From Brachionus manjavacas (Eukaryota > Rotifera > Eurotatoria > Ploima > Brachionidae): a stretch of DNA of 64,000 bases. Below are positions 1 to 11,832 of this stretch, piece by piece (position 1 is the stretch's first letter; every line of letters starts with the position of its first letter). Where the stretch lies: positions 1,310,001 through 1,374,000 of the forward strand of contig JAHQIY010000015.1 of assembly GCA_019054805.1 (NCBI GenBank), given 5' to 3'. A program made the translations under genes and the position numbers. A model generated the notes under the pieces. The model was not told the DNA's origin. It was given only the letters and a program-made list of their open reading frames with translations, and searched no databases.

Positions 1-805
1 TCGTCGGCAGTGGACTGTGACGAGAACGAAGTGTCAGTCTCCATTGGACAAGAATTGTTCAAATTGAAATTTGAATTACTGTTATTGTTGCCATCATTGT
101 TGACAGTTGTTCCATCGACCGAATTTGATCGGACAGAATTTTCTTGTTTTTGTGACTTAATTTGCCGCACGGCAAGTTCCTGCTTTAGATCACGCGCCTC
201 GTCTCTCAGTCTTTGCACAGTTTCGGCCAATTCATCCTTTTCGTCCAGTTCACTTTCCAAAATTGCATTTCGTTCCAACGCCTCGTTGAGCTTGGCCTCA
301 AATTCACCTAATGAAAACATGGCACATCGGTTGGTGCGTTCCAAATCATCGTTTTTTTGCTCAAGCGCCCGGATGTACTTGTGCATTTCGTCTTTGAGCG
401 ATTTGCATTCAGCCAGCTCGTCTTGCAGCTTGGAAATTTGTTTTTGTGTGCTAGAGTTCATTTTGGTCAAATTATCCTTGGAAAAAATGAAAATTAAGAA
501 AAAAAATTTATTAATTGATAAGAAAATAAACTTTATTCAAATATTTTACTTTTAATAAATCACAGCTGACAGTCAGTCGGTGATTAGAATTTTTTAGCTC
601 TTTCATTTCGTTTTCATACTGTTTAAGCTCCGCTTCCAATTCTTGTTCGAATTCTCGTGAACTTTTCTGAAATTCATCGAATTGATTGTTCAGCTCTTCG
701 TACCTGACAAAAACAAAATCATGTTTAGCTTGCCAGTTTTTTTAAATCAACTACCAACTTTTGTTTCCAGTAAAGAACCGAATTTTCATTTTCAGCTGCA
801 CTCAT
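1..805 (-). CDS. NudE/NDEL1-like dynein regulator, left copy (partial)
   Basis: Coiled-coil scaffold of the LIS1-dynein pathway, which targets cytoplasmic dynein and acts in nuclear migration and spindle function. Reading leftward, the start codon is at 803-805 and I place exons at 759-805, 550-703 and 476 down to base 1, where the window cuts the gene. Exon 1 encodes MSAAENENSVLYWKQ, exon 2 the coiled coil with EFQKSSREFEQELEAEL, and exon 3 the conserved block DLERTNR...ERNAILESELDEKDEL...QRLRDEARDLKQELAV. All of this matches the animal NDE1/NDEL1 N-terminal coiled coil. Exon 2 is 154 nt here, so it keeps frame through KELKNSNHRL into exon 3. Introns are about 55-75 bp. The protein sequence in the shared part is the same as in the right copy (16352-17453), apart from one base in exon 2 that breaks the right copy. 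The C-terminal exons should lie left of the window. Confidence 0.85.
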
Positions 806-865
806 TGTCTAAGAATCATAAAATTTTTCAAATAAAAAAACAGCTTACTTTAATTATAAATCTAT

Positions 866-3290
866 GATCAATCTAAAATCTTCATAAAGCATCATTTAAA
901 TTTAGCGGATTAGAAAATAAATAATTGAAGAGATAAATTAAAAATAAGTGGATTAAGAGTTTTCCTAGTGTCCTAAATCGTTGACATTTATTAAGTTCGG
1001 GCAGAGCATAGCTTAGCCATCGTATTAAACATTAATATTGGCAATCATTGACTTTTATCCAACTTCCTTAATCAAAGGAAAAAAATGCTTTAGTGTTCAA
1101 AAAAGTGGACCTTTTAATCTCAATTTTAAATCCAAAAATTGATAAATTTCTACTCTGATGAAGCAATTTTTATTATAGCCTCGGACTTGAGTCGACGCTT
1201 CACTGCTTCTAGTCTAATTAAATCATTAAAAAAAAGTTCAAACTAATCTAATATTGGTGCTTCTTAAAATAAATCTTTGAATCAATATCTTCTAATTGTT
1301 TGCCTTGGTAATCTTGGTGCAAAAAGTGCGCTAATTGTTTCAATTAAACCAAGTTGGGAGCATGCTTTCCAATTGCCTATTGTCAAACAAAATTGATTCA
1401 AATTTATACTACGGAGTCAAGTAGAAAACTATTTTTTTAACTATTTTTTTAACACTAGCACTTTTTCGCTAATCCGTGGTTAAATTTTTTCTTTGTCTTA
1501 GAAAAATATTTCCTATCTATTTGTAAATAGCTCATCGGGTGAAAAGAAAATATTTTTCAACCTGGGGGATTAGACAAATTGTTGCTTTTACACATCCTAA
1601 AATAGTCTATTCTAGTACTGAACTTATCGCTTTAAACCAGCGGAACAAATTGATGTTTGTTTAGCCACAGCTCACCTTTCCACCATGACTGAAGAAAACA
1701 GCATATTGGTTTAATGTCTAGACCTGGTTAAACAAGACCAGAGAATGATTTTTCGGCCAAAATTTACTAAGCTTTGCTCCAGATTTGAATGAGAGAATTT
1801 TGTCCAACAAATTATTTAAGCTAAATAAATGACTCTGGGCAGGTTTTGAAAAATTCTTTCAAACAAATAAATAGCTGACTATTTCATAATAAAATTAGCT
1901 ATTTAAACAAAAATACCTATTTAGTTTAAGCAAAATAAAAAAATAATTTCGAGCTATTATGGCCAAGACCGGTAATTAATTCATTCGAATAGAGCGACTT
2001 TGTTCGGATTGAAACAATTCGGTGCTCACCATAGGCTAGTGCACAATTGATCCAAAATATTGGCAAATTTTATACTCAACATTTGATGCTAAATTATTTG
2101 GATGAAAGCTCCGCAAACAATAGGCAATAGGTAAAGCTTGGTTATGCCATTTTTGAGATAAGATATTGGTAAACATGTGATCTTATCTCTCTATTTTAGA
2201 AGAAAAGTTAATAAAAAATAAAATTAAATTGTTCAAAAAAAGCATAAAATATTAATTATTTAGAGTTGATGTTTGGAGTTAATGACGAAAATCTTGGTAC
2301 GATTGCAGACATTTCTCCCGTTTGCTTGTTGCTTGCTAACAAAAAATAGAAATATTCAACATCTTTTCGAGCGCATACTTTTTATTTTGAGTTTGAAGAA
2401 AAAAATTTAAATAATTTAGTAAAATTTATGAATTTGTTGAATATTTGCACGAGTGCAAAATGCAGCCGATTTGAATTTGGCCTAATAAGACCAAAGCCTT
2501 ACTTATGCTAATGTCAAACACTTGACAAACTTGTGCTTTGTTCAAATAATGAAAAAATGATACCTAATTCTTTTGCCTGGTGAAGTGTCCTTGATTTAAT
2601 TGAGATTTTTTGATAGAATAAGTTTTTTAAGATTTTGGACCAAGATCTGTTTGAATGAAAAATAAATATAAAATTAAAAAGATACTGTTAATGAAAATTT
2701 TTGAAATTAAAATAAGTTCGAATTAAAAAATATTTTTTTCTCTTTCCTGAAATTTTTTTTTAATTTAAAATTTCATATTTAAAATACACAAATCAGCCTC
2801 TTTTATAAATAAATTTTTTTCTTTTTAAAATCTTTGACTTTTTCTTAAACTATTAATTTTTCATTTAATGTCAAAAATTACTATATTTTTTACAAAAATT
2901 TTCGCTTGAAACTCAATTATATCAATTTTTAGCACTGTTTTTTAAACTATCGAGTTAAAGGGGAGATCAGGAGTCTTCCCCAAAATTATTATAATAAAAT
3001 AAAACAAACAAAAAATCATATTCATTTCAAAAATAAAAACAATAAATCAAATTTAAATTTTTTATTTTAAATATAATATTTAAATCTACTTCAAGTTCTT
3101 CAATAAACTCAATTAAGAAGCTTAATTTTTTTTAAAAAAAAACTTGACAAAAGTGGCTAAAGTAGAGTAATTAGAAATCAAAATTTAAAAATTTCCATAA
3201 TTATGTGTAATCGTTTTGATAATGAAAAGTTCTAGTCAAAGAAATCTAAAAAAATTTTCATTTTAAATTTTAGTAATTAAATAATAAATT
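866..3290. other. AT-rich intergenic stretch between NudE and REV3 remnant, no gene seen
   Basis: No ORF with recognisable protein similarity. The stretch has about the same length as the NudE-REV3 spacer of the right copy (17514-19938). Short matches such as the shared 17-mer around 3143-3159 and 19814-19830 show it is a diverged duplicate of that spacer. A small direct repeat (actatttttttaac, twice) lies at about 1430-1450. Confidence 0.5.
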
Positions 3291-4152
3291 GCAAGGCCGA
3301 AAAAATTTTGTCCACACTGGTTGTTGATGCTCCGAAATCAAAAAAGTGTTTTTTTTTTGTTCTATTAATAAAATACTACTAACCTGGAATTAAAATTCCT
3401 TAAAAACCAAAACTAATAAGTACTCTCTTTAAAAAAAAGTGTGGCTTTAACCTAAATCAGTGATTCCTATCGATGATGAAATTTTTGAACTCATTGTTTC
3501 AAAAATAGCATTTAATTAAATAATGATTAAAAAAATTTAATGGCTTTTTTTTATAGAAAAAGGAAGGATATAGTGAAATTGATACATTGTTGTTGAAAAT
3601 TATTTTGTGATTTTCTATTTATAAAAGATAAAATTTAAACCAAAAACAATAAGATCAATTCTAACAATTTTGAAAGTCAGAATATAGAAAAAGGCAAAAA
3701 ATGGGAAATGGCAGATTTAGCAGAGTAAAAAAGTTATTTTATTTTAATTAAATTAGGTGCTTGACTTTTTTTTTAGAGAATTGTTTCTTGATCAGAGTAT
3801 AGAAAGGCAGTCAACATGTTATCTTGAACTTGACTCCTGTGCCGCAGATATCATGAACTTTGAAATGGACAAAGGTTGCTATTTATCTGGCTTTTTTGAA
3901 CTTAGTTAAAAACAAAAAATTTCTAGATGGATATATGCTAAATCCAGGTATGAGTGCACTATGGGACTAAGAAAAAAAAAGACGTGAATTACAGAACATT
4001 GATATTCCAGTTGAAACAATTGATTCAGAAGGTCAGACAAATATTTGTTTTATTATTATATATTCAAAATTAATAATATTATTTAGAGCGGACAAATATT
4101 TTAAAAATTGAAAACGAAATTGAGTTCAGAAAAAGATTAATTATGCTATTAG
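3290..4152 (+). pseudogene. REV3 5' fragment, duplicated and broken
   Basis: Remnant of the N-terminal exons of the DNA polymerase zeta catalytic subunit. Bases 3652-4152 are nearly identical, introns included, to 20725-21725 of the intact REV3 gene minus a 493-bp block in intron 4. This covers the end of exon 4, all of exons 5 and 6, and exon 7. The exon 4 copy has a stop (GAG TAA where the intact gene has GAG TAT, about 3726), and the exon 6 copy has GAC TAA for GAC GAA near 3967. A degraded exon 3 follows an acceptor at 3556 (GYSEIDTLLLK against GYHENDTLFLK). Faint exon 1 similarity appears near 3290-3350. Exons 8-14 are absent, so the fragment cannot make a polymerase. Confidence 0.85.
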
Positions 4153-4259
4153 AGACCAGGTTAAATTTTAAATTTCTAGTACTAGAAGTAAAAAATTTAA
4201 CCTGGTCTCTAATAGCATAATTAATCTTATACATTAAATTGGCTTATTTAATGTATAAG
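4133..4259. repeat. Compound inverted repeat at the end of the duplicated REV3 block
   Basis: Bases 4133-4169 and 4192-4228 are perfect 37-bp inverted arms. The 22-bp spacer contains the palindrome TTCTAGTACTAGAA. A second hairpin with 14-bp perfect arms (4226-4239, 4246-4259) overlaps the outer edge. The left arm is the end of REV3 exon 7; the intact copy at 21700-21733 has no second arm, so the inverted half was added only here. Confidence 0.9.
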
Positions 4260-6070
4260 AGTAAAAAAAATTACGGAGTTTTTATAAACAGTTTAAAAAA
4301 AAAAAAAAAAACGCACGTTTATTTAACCTTTTTATATCTTTATTTAACCTTTTTATAAATATTACGAATACAAAATCCAAAAATTTTTTTATTGAAAAAA
4401 AATTCTTTACTTAAGTATTTTTTTATTCTTTTGACTTATTCAAGAAACTCGATTTGTACGTCTTTGATTAAAAGGACTTTGGACTTTTTCATAAATCTGG
4501 GTCCAATAACTTAACCTTATACGGTTTTTGGCTTTTTTCATCGGTTATTAAGGTGCATTTAAAATTTCATTTCTTATTTTAATAAAATTCTAATTATTCC
4601 AATTACTTAAAATTATTTTAGGATGTTAATATTCGAATTTTTATTAATAGTAAAATATAGTTTAGTTTATCATAATTATAAAAAATATGTTAGTCCAATA
4701 TTTGCTGAGTTTTTTCGCTCTATTAAAATAGATTTATTTTTGAATTTTTTTGCATGATTTATTTTTCTAATTGAAACTAGGAGAGATAATTAAATCAAGA
4801 TAAATATTTATTAGAATATTAATCTGTAACATTTGTAAGAAACAAACCGTGAGATATTTAATAATCATGAAAGTAGCTTAATTAAAATTATTTCGGTTTT
4901 TATTTTTATAGAAATTTTCAGTGTACTATTTAGTACTTAAATTCTAACTTTTTTTTTACTTTTAGAATAAAATTAATAATTTATGCTGAAATGCATGTTT
5001 AAAAAGTGTTTTCGTAAAGATACTGTGATATAAATGATCAGGATTAAATAATGCCTTTCTATCTTTCAACTAAGAATTTTAAGGTATACCTCTAATTTCT
5101 TATTTAAATCACTTTTAGATCCAATAATTTCTTAAAGAATATTCAAATGAAACGAATATTTTTTGGAGATTTCAGAAAAAATTTCCAGCCAAAAAACTTA
5201 TATTTCTTTATTGTTGATTTTTTTAGTTTAAGATGACTGGTCTAACTGGAGAATCGAGATTTTGGAAGAATCTAGAATCTAGATTTTTTTTAACTAAAGA
5301 GATAATCTTGAACAGATACGACAAGTAAATTAAAAATTTAAAAATTTTTTATTTTTATTTTATTAAAAAAAAGTTAAAACATGTTATGTCTAATAATGGT
5401 TCATTATCAAATTAACATCAAAATAAAGATTTCTAATTTATTTAACAAAAACAATCAACAATTTAAATAATTCAGGTTAAATTAATTCAAAAATTAAAAT
5501 TTATAACTTTTATTCCACTCATTTAAACTTAAATAATGTTATTTTTTTCACTTAAATAAACTATAATTTGTAAAACAGTAAATTTTTTTGTCTTTAAAAG
5601 TAAGTTTTCATTAATACCAATTAAAATATTTAAACTTATTAAAGTTCGATCAAAAGGGACATTTTAATATTTCAAAAATGAAAATAAACTTTACATGACA
5701 TGTCAAGTAATTGCTTTGGAAAAAATTTCTATTATCCAAAAAAAAATATTTTGATCTTTTGATCTTGATCTCAAACTGCAATTTTCCCAAATGCAATATC
5801 CAAAACAATTTAAAAATTTAGAAGCGAATATTAATCCTCATCTTATTTAATATAAAAATGCATTTAATATTTAGTTTTAGATGGGATCTCTCTAAAGGTT
5901 TCAGGTTCCTGAAGGATTTAACTAGTCTCTTACTTTTTCTTTTGAACCCATTGATCTACAAAACTCGATCTATTTACATAAATTTGGTCATTAGTTTTTA
6001 AAGCTTTTAGCAAGTTTTTCACACCAGGAAAATATTTATTTTTTTATTACGTATTTACTGCCAAAGCTTT
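4260..6070. other. Gene-free AT-rich stretch
   Basis: No supported gene or RNA. A 21-bp unit is repeated twice in tandem at about 4318-4360 after an A-rich run. The remainder is A/T homopolymer-rich sequence with no recognisable element. Confidence 0.45.
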
Positions 6071-6265
6071 ATTAGAGCTTAATCCGTATAGGTTGCAGTA
6101 CACTCCTAATATTTGTGCACAATATTTTTAGTAAAAATTCCACAGAAATAATAAAAAACCTAAAAAAAAAATAAAAAATTAATAATATTAATTTTGTGTC
6201 AATTTTTTTATTTAAAATAAACATAAATAGTAAGATTACCAAAAAAAAATAATTTTTCCATTTAC

Positions 6266-6529
6266 TCAATATAAAAAATTTGACTGTTTAGCATATGACT
6301 GTTTAGGCCGTTGGCCGGTGCTTTTTGTAGTCACTTCTTCAGGCTTTCTGAAATGTATACACTTGAAATGTACGTATTTGAAGTTTTCTTCGTCGACACC
6401 TTTTTTAGAGCTTTCAAATATTTTCCAATTTGAAAAGGTTTCTTTAGCATAATCATTGTGTACTTGTAAAAAGTCGTCTAAGTTATCGAAAATTTGGTCA
6501 CGATATATTGGGAGGTTAATTTTTAGCAA
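6266..6529 (-). pseudogene. Transposon-associated DNA-binding domain fragment
   Basis: An 87-residue open stretch, with a continuation to about 6072 in another frame. It contains NWKIFESSKKGVDEENFKYV, then FKCIHFRKPEEV and STGQRPKQSY. A short query-like N-terminus, then a Cys/His segment and a T-G-x-RP-x-Q-x-Y motif, is typical of the DNA-binding region in front of MULE-type transposases in animals and plants. No intact transposase follows it on the minus strand, so I read it as a remnant. The family assignment is by motif memory only. Confidence 0.5.
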
Positions 6530-6780
6530 TATTATTTCGAATGATAGAATATGATAAGCTACTCAATGATGTTTAAATAATTTGATAAGATAATTATCCT
6601 TTCAAGTTTGATTATTAGATTTGGTTTCATTTTCTTATAAAGTGATTCGTCTTTAATCGATAATTGTTTGATATGCTTAATTATTTTAAAATTGACACTT
6701 ACGTGAAAATAACAGAAAAAAATGTAAACGTAATCAAAAAAAAAATTTATTTTCAGGTAAGTTACGTGTACTAACAATCA

Positions 6781-6809
6781 TTATTTTCACGTAAGATACG
6801 TGAAAATAA
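6781..6809. repeat. Perfect 13-bp palindrome with extra copies of the same motif
   Basis: TTATTTTCACGTA and its exact complement are separated by AGA. The half-site (cttacgtgaaaataac) recurs at about 6698-6713, and a related ggtaagttacgtgtac lies at about 6755-6771. These could be remains of terminal inverted repeats of a nearby DNA transposon. Confidence 0.6.
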
Positions 6810-7169
6810 GTTCATTCAAAAAAATCATTTTTAATAAAAAAAAAAAATAACCAAAAAATTAAATTTTTTTTCTTAGTACAACCATTTGGGCAATAAAAAA
6901 CTCTATTTTTCTTCATTGGAATATTACAAGTTTTAAAAATATTCTCTATTGATAAAGCTGCATCATTCGGCTTGTGTCTTTTAGATGATGTTGAAGCTTG
7001 TTTAAGTTCTTTATCCGAATCTTCTTCAGATTCAAGTATAGCATTCTCTTCGTTCTGAATCAGTCCGCTGGTTGATGTTCTAGACTCGATCTTGTTTTCT
7101 TTTTCGCTCCTCGCTTTGGCTTGTTATTCAATGGTATATCCATGCCAATATCATTGAAGTTCATCAATT

Positions 7170-8349
7170 CTAAAAAAATAATATTAATAAATTTATATTC
7201 AAAAATAACTTTGTTTCAGGAACTAAAACCTTTCGAGCTTTTAACTTTTCAAATACTAAAATAACGTCTTCTTCAGGTAAAAAAGCTAAACCTTGCTGTA
7301 ATTTTAGTTCATGACGTATTGACCCATCTTCGTTATACTTTTTTGTTAAACGTAACGCTTGAATTTTACGGAACAGATTTTGTTTGAAATGAAAGTAGCA
7401 GCCATAAACTGGGAGTTGAAATACTTTATCTACAGCATTCATAAAGCCCTTTTCAAAATCACATGTAAGACTAAGTGGCAGGGTATTTAACGCTTCTTTA
7501 ATTTTAAACAAAGAGCGTTCATAAATTTTTTGACTCTTATTCGGTAACAAGCCGTAAACCATAGGCAAGCATTTACCATCGATTAAACTGTGCATTGAAT
7601 AAACTTGATAGAATGGTTTAGGGGCAACATCAAATGTTCCATCACAGAATGTTTGATTACCTTCAAGCATTTTTAGATTATCAGCCGTGCTAAAGATGAC
7701 AAACCTTTCCGGATCGTTTGGTCCTGAGTCATAAAATAAAAAATTCGTTCAGTCGTTCAAATTGACTAGCCACTCAGGAAACTCAACCGATGCTAAATCA
7801 TGTGGCTCTTTTGGAAAATCAGGTTTTGTTTTATCTTTTGACGTAAAGCGTTATAAGATCCCGACAAAGCAATAGCCTCTTCATCGTCATTCAATTCATT
7901 TTCATATTGAGATATTTTTTTTTTGGTGGTTCATCACTGAGTAAAGCTTTCTCTCTAATCCTACGTCTTTGTTCTAACACAGTCAATTTACTTGGATCAA
8001 CATTATCTACATTTACATGGTTTATTATCCAAACATCACACTCTTCGCCAATAGTTTCTGTGTACGTGTAACAAGAATTACTACAACTGACTGTAACACA
8101 GCGTCAAATACGCTTCCCAATTTTATTGGTTGAACTTATTCTATAATAGTGACCACTAAGGTATAGTTGAGGCTTTAGTTTTTGAGACATAGTTATATAA
8201 CCTTTTATAATACTATAACTTTGATTTAATGATAATGTTTCAAGATTAAGCTCAAGATCAGTATTTTCACACATTTTAAATTTTTTGAGAGATGTGATGT
8301 ATATGTAATTGCAAAAAAAAATATATGCTATTATGAACTTTAAATGCAT
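7170..8349 (-). pseudogene. Decayed FLYWCH-MULE transposase
   Basis: Reading leftward, 8230-8000 encodes a FLYWCH-like zinc finger (KPQLYLSGHYYRIS...KRI, then stop, then RCVTVSCSNSCYTY). A linker with EQRRRIREKALLSDEPPKK follows at about 7990-7910. Bases 7670-7170 encode a MULE transposase core: FCDGTFDVAPKPFYQVYSMH with the first catalytic Asp in DGTF, then DFEKGFMNAV with the second acidic residue, then YGCYFHFKQNLFRKI with the C..H motif. MULE proteins usually exceed 500 residues. Here the reading frame is interrupted by several stops and shifts and the region after the third acidic position is missing, so it is a dead copy. Confidence 0.75.
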
Positions 8350-8639
8350 GCTATTTTGTAATATGCGATTATAATATATGCTGTTTTATTGTGGTGCTAT
8401 TTTGTTTTATGCTAATTTTATTAAGTTTATTTTAAATGCTCTATTTTAAGCTAGCTATTTTTTGTCTACTATTATAATACACAGCCATTAAAAACACGTC
8501 TAAATTAATAACACTTACCTCTAAATTAATTATAAATATATCTCAATTAAGATTTAAACTTATATCAACAATTAATATTATTACATGACGGTATAAAAAG
8601 TAAAAAATGGTTACAGATATTAAAAACTTAAAAAAAGCG

Positions 8640-9480
8640 TAGCGAAAGAATTCCCTTGAATAAGAATTCCCATTGACGAGTTAGAATTGGAAGCTTATGA
8701 TATTGATGATGAAGTTGTTATTGTTCTAAGAAGAAAAGGAAAGATTTATCAACCGTTATATGACTTTGAAGATTTTGCAAGAATCCAACAAAGTATCAGG
8801 AATGAAGAATTCCAAGCCAATAAATGGACACACAGAAGTATCAAGCCAACAGAATAAGGATTCAAACATTGGTACGAATGTAAGTATACATTTGCTGGTT
8901 GCCAAACAACTTGTATGCTTTATTTGAAAATTGTAGCACAGGTCGTATATTTGTGACGGATAATGAACACACAAACCACCATGAACAAGAAAAAGTTAAC
9001 AAAATTCCACAACACATTCTAAACAAAATAAACGAATTTGAATCCTTATTTTTGAAACCAGAAGCTATCCTTCAAAAAAAATCAAAACTAAATAACGTAC
9101 TGAGGAAAATTAGCCACGAAAAGCAAGTTTCAAGTCAGCCCACGTTAAATGATCTTAAAGTTTGGAGCGAAAAATTCAACAGAATTCCAGAAGACGAAAT
9201 GTTTGTTGGTAAAATTGAAACAGAACCATTGCCGATTCAAACATTTCAATTGTTTTTAACATTAAAGCGCCTGATGTCGTTTGTTGCAAAGAATGAGCAT
9301 GTAATATCTGATGGGACCTATAGTAGTCATTTCGAAATTTCCTAGTGTTAACTGGCGGAACAACAGACAGGCTCAAAAAGGATTGAAAATGTCGATGATT
9401 AAAATCAAACTGCCTCTAAATTTTTTCCGCAAATGCGAAAAAAACTAGATAATGGTCCTCAAATGAAGAAAATAAATAGT
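8640..9480 (+). pseudogene. Second FLYWCH/MULE transposase fragment, opposite strand
   Basis: The plus strand encodes IDELELEAYDIDDEVVIVLR, then after a stop the zinc-finger-like HWYECKYTFAGCQTT. After two more stops it continues with TNHHEQEKVNKIPQHILNKI and ends in EHVISDGTYSSHFE, the start of a MULE catalytic domain (D of DGTY). The layout matches the element on the opposite strand at 7170-8349 but the sequence is only distantly related, so this is a different family member. The catalytic domain is truncated after its first motif, at about 9345. Confidence 0.6.
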
Positions 9481-9617
9481 GCTCAACTTGAAACATGCCA
9501 ATGGCTAAAAGAAGATATTTTTTTTTTTCTAGATGCAATTCAAAAAAATAATAAATTTATTTTTTATTATGTTAGATATTTATTTATAATAAAAGATCTT
9601 GTTTTTATTAAATTAGT

Positions 9618-11830
9618 AGTAGTAGTAGTATTTGAAGTTTAAACTGCAGCTTGGAGTCAACCAAGCAGAGCTCTAATGAGCTAAAGCAGTCTCCCAAATC
9701 CTTTCGACATCCAAACATCAAATTTTGCTTTGAAACTGTTTGTATTCCTTGAGTTGATAATTTCTTCCGGTAGTTTATTCCAATCGTTGACAACCTTGTA
9801 AATAAAAAAGTTAAATCTAGGAAAACAACTCTTAACTTGCTCTCGTGTAAATCTGTCCGTGTCTTTTCAACTCATATCTTCGATTTTCCATCTTGGTGTT
9901 TAAACTTTAATTGATCCCGTTGGTACATTCATTATCTCTAAACCATTAATTATCTTAAACATTTGAATCAAATCGCCTCGTACCGATAGTCGTTCCGAGT
10001 AGTCTAAATGACGCATGAACTAATTTAGACGCTCTTCTTTGTATTTTTTCAAGCGCATTCACATCTTTTTCAAAATAAGGACACCAAGAGCTAAACGCGT
10101 ATTCAAAGTGCGGTCTGACAACTGAACAGAATAGTAACCTAATCAACTCGATCGTAGGTAATTTAAACGATATTTAATCGATTTATACCTTAAGTGTAAA
10201 TTCCTAAATCCCTTTCACAATCCGACTTATTTAGTGCCTTAGAATAAATTGAGTAATTTAACTTTTTGTTGCTGCGGCTTATATGAAGAACTTTACACTT
10301 TTCAACATTTAGCTGAGTAGACCAATCTTCAAAGCATTTGCAAACTTTTACAATATCGTTTTGAAGCTCAAGGACTGAATCAAAATTTTTAATCAATCAA
10401 ATCTTTGTATCATCAGCATATGCTTAAGAACAATTTGAAATGATCTCTAGCATATCGTTAATGTAGATGACAAAAAGAAGAGGACCAAAACCGAGCCCGA
10501 GTAGGAGTTTCCTGTGAGAAACTTTATCAAATGCTTTTGCAAAATCCGTATAGACTACATCCACAGCAGAACCTTGAGAGACTGCTTTAATTAGATTAAA
10601 AGTATCAAGCAGGTAAGTGGTACATGATTTTTTTGGAAAAAACAATGTTGGGAAGACGAAATCAAATTTTTATTTAATAAATGATCTAAAATTTCTCTTT
10701 CAAAATTCTCTCTAAAATCTTGCAAATAATACAAGTTAGAAGAACAGATCGATAGTTTCTGGGTGACATTTGCTTTTCTAACGTAGTGAAACGTTTGTCT
10801 GTTTCCAAACAACCGTTAAAATCCCTGAGATTAATGAATTTTTGAATAATAAAGGTAAAGGTAACGCCAAAGAATCAGCTCAATTTTTTAAAACTATTCC
10901 ATGAACTTTATCAGGACCGATCGCTTTATTAGGATCTATGTTTCTTAGTTTTTCTTCTATTTATTAACATTGAGAATATCATCAGGATCAGGATCACATA
11001 TTGAGTCGGTTTTGTAAGATAGATCGGGTAAAGGATCTTCTTTGTCACCGCTGAAAAGAGATTAGAATTTTTCGTTTAGCATAGTAACAATTTGAACCAG
11101 GTCTGTTTTAGTTTCTCCTTATAATTCACTTCTTAAAGCCTTATTCGATGGTCTAAGATCACTATTCCGGTTAAAATAATTATAAACCAACTTTGGGTTT
11201 GATTTTGAAAGCCTTGTTATTTTTAGTTCGTACTGCATAATAACTTTATTTATCATCTTATACAATTGTTCCTTTTTCTGGCATAGATAATTTTCAATTC
11301 TTTAATACTGCCGCTTTGAAGGTCTTCCAGGCTTTGAACTTATTGCCCTCTCAATTTTTTAGTCATCCAAGGTTTATTTTTATTTGTATTTTTACTTGTT
11401 GGAATAAATTTTTCGCAGGCACTATTGTAGTGAAAGAGAAAACATTTTTTCAACTTTTATACCATTCAACACTTAATACCAATCTATTTCACAGATAAAT
11501 CTTGATAATGAAACATAATCCCCTCTAGAATAATTATAAAACCTTGAGCAAAAACTTTTATCCGAATTTTTTTCTTTCGATTTTAGTTCATACTCCCATA
11601 TTAGAGTTAAGTGCCCCTTGTTGGTCTTACCAAGAGGCGGACCATGTAAAATACTATTAATACGATCTGGATCCTCTGTAATAATCAAGTCCAGCTAACT
11701 TCTTTAACATCCAAGTGCTGACTGAAAAGTTGGGTCCAAATAATTTTGATAGAAAAAACAATCTTCCAAACAATCGATTAGGTCGTTTTCGAAAGAACTT
11801 TTATCAGACTTAAATGAGCTAAAAGATCCA
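9618..11830 (-). mobile_element. Decayed non-LTR (LINE) retrotransposon, 5'-truncated
   Basis: Read leftward the order is that of a LINE ORF2. The end of an endonuclease domain lies at 11820-11480 (LDLIITEDPDRI, HGPPLGKTNKGHL, WEYELK). A reverse transcriptase follows, with VVYTDFAKAFDKVSH (motif A, 10560-10510) and GPLLFVIYINDM, then CKCFEDWSTQLNVEKCKVLHI at about 10340-10270. The C-terminal PHFEYAFSSWCPYFEKDVNALEKIQRRASKLV segment is at 10110-10020. The FADD catalytic segment is deleted and many stops and shifts are present. The 3' end is a (TAC)n tail at 9618-9632, read on the minus strand. Endonuclease type and tail suggest a Jockey/CR1-like clade, not resolved further. Confidence 0.8.
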
Positions 11831-11832
11831 AA

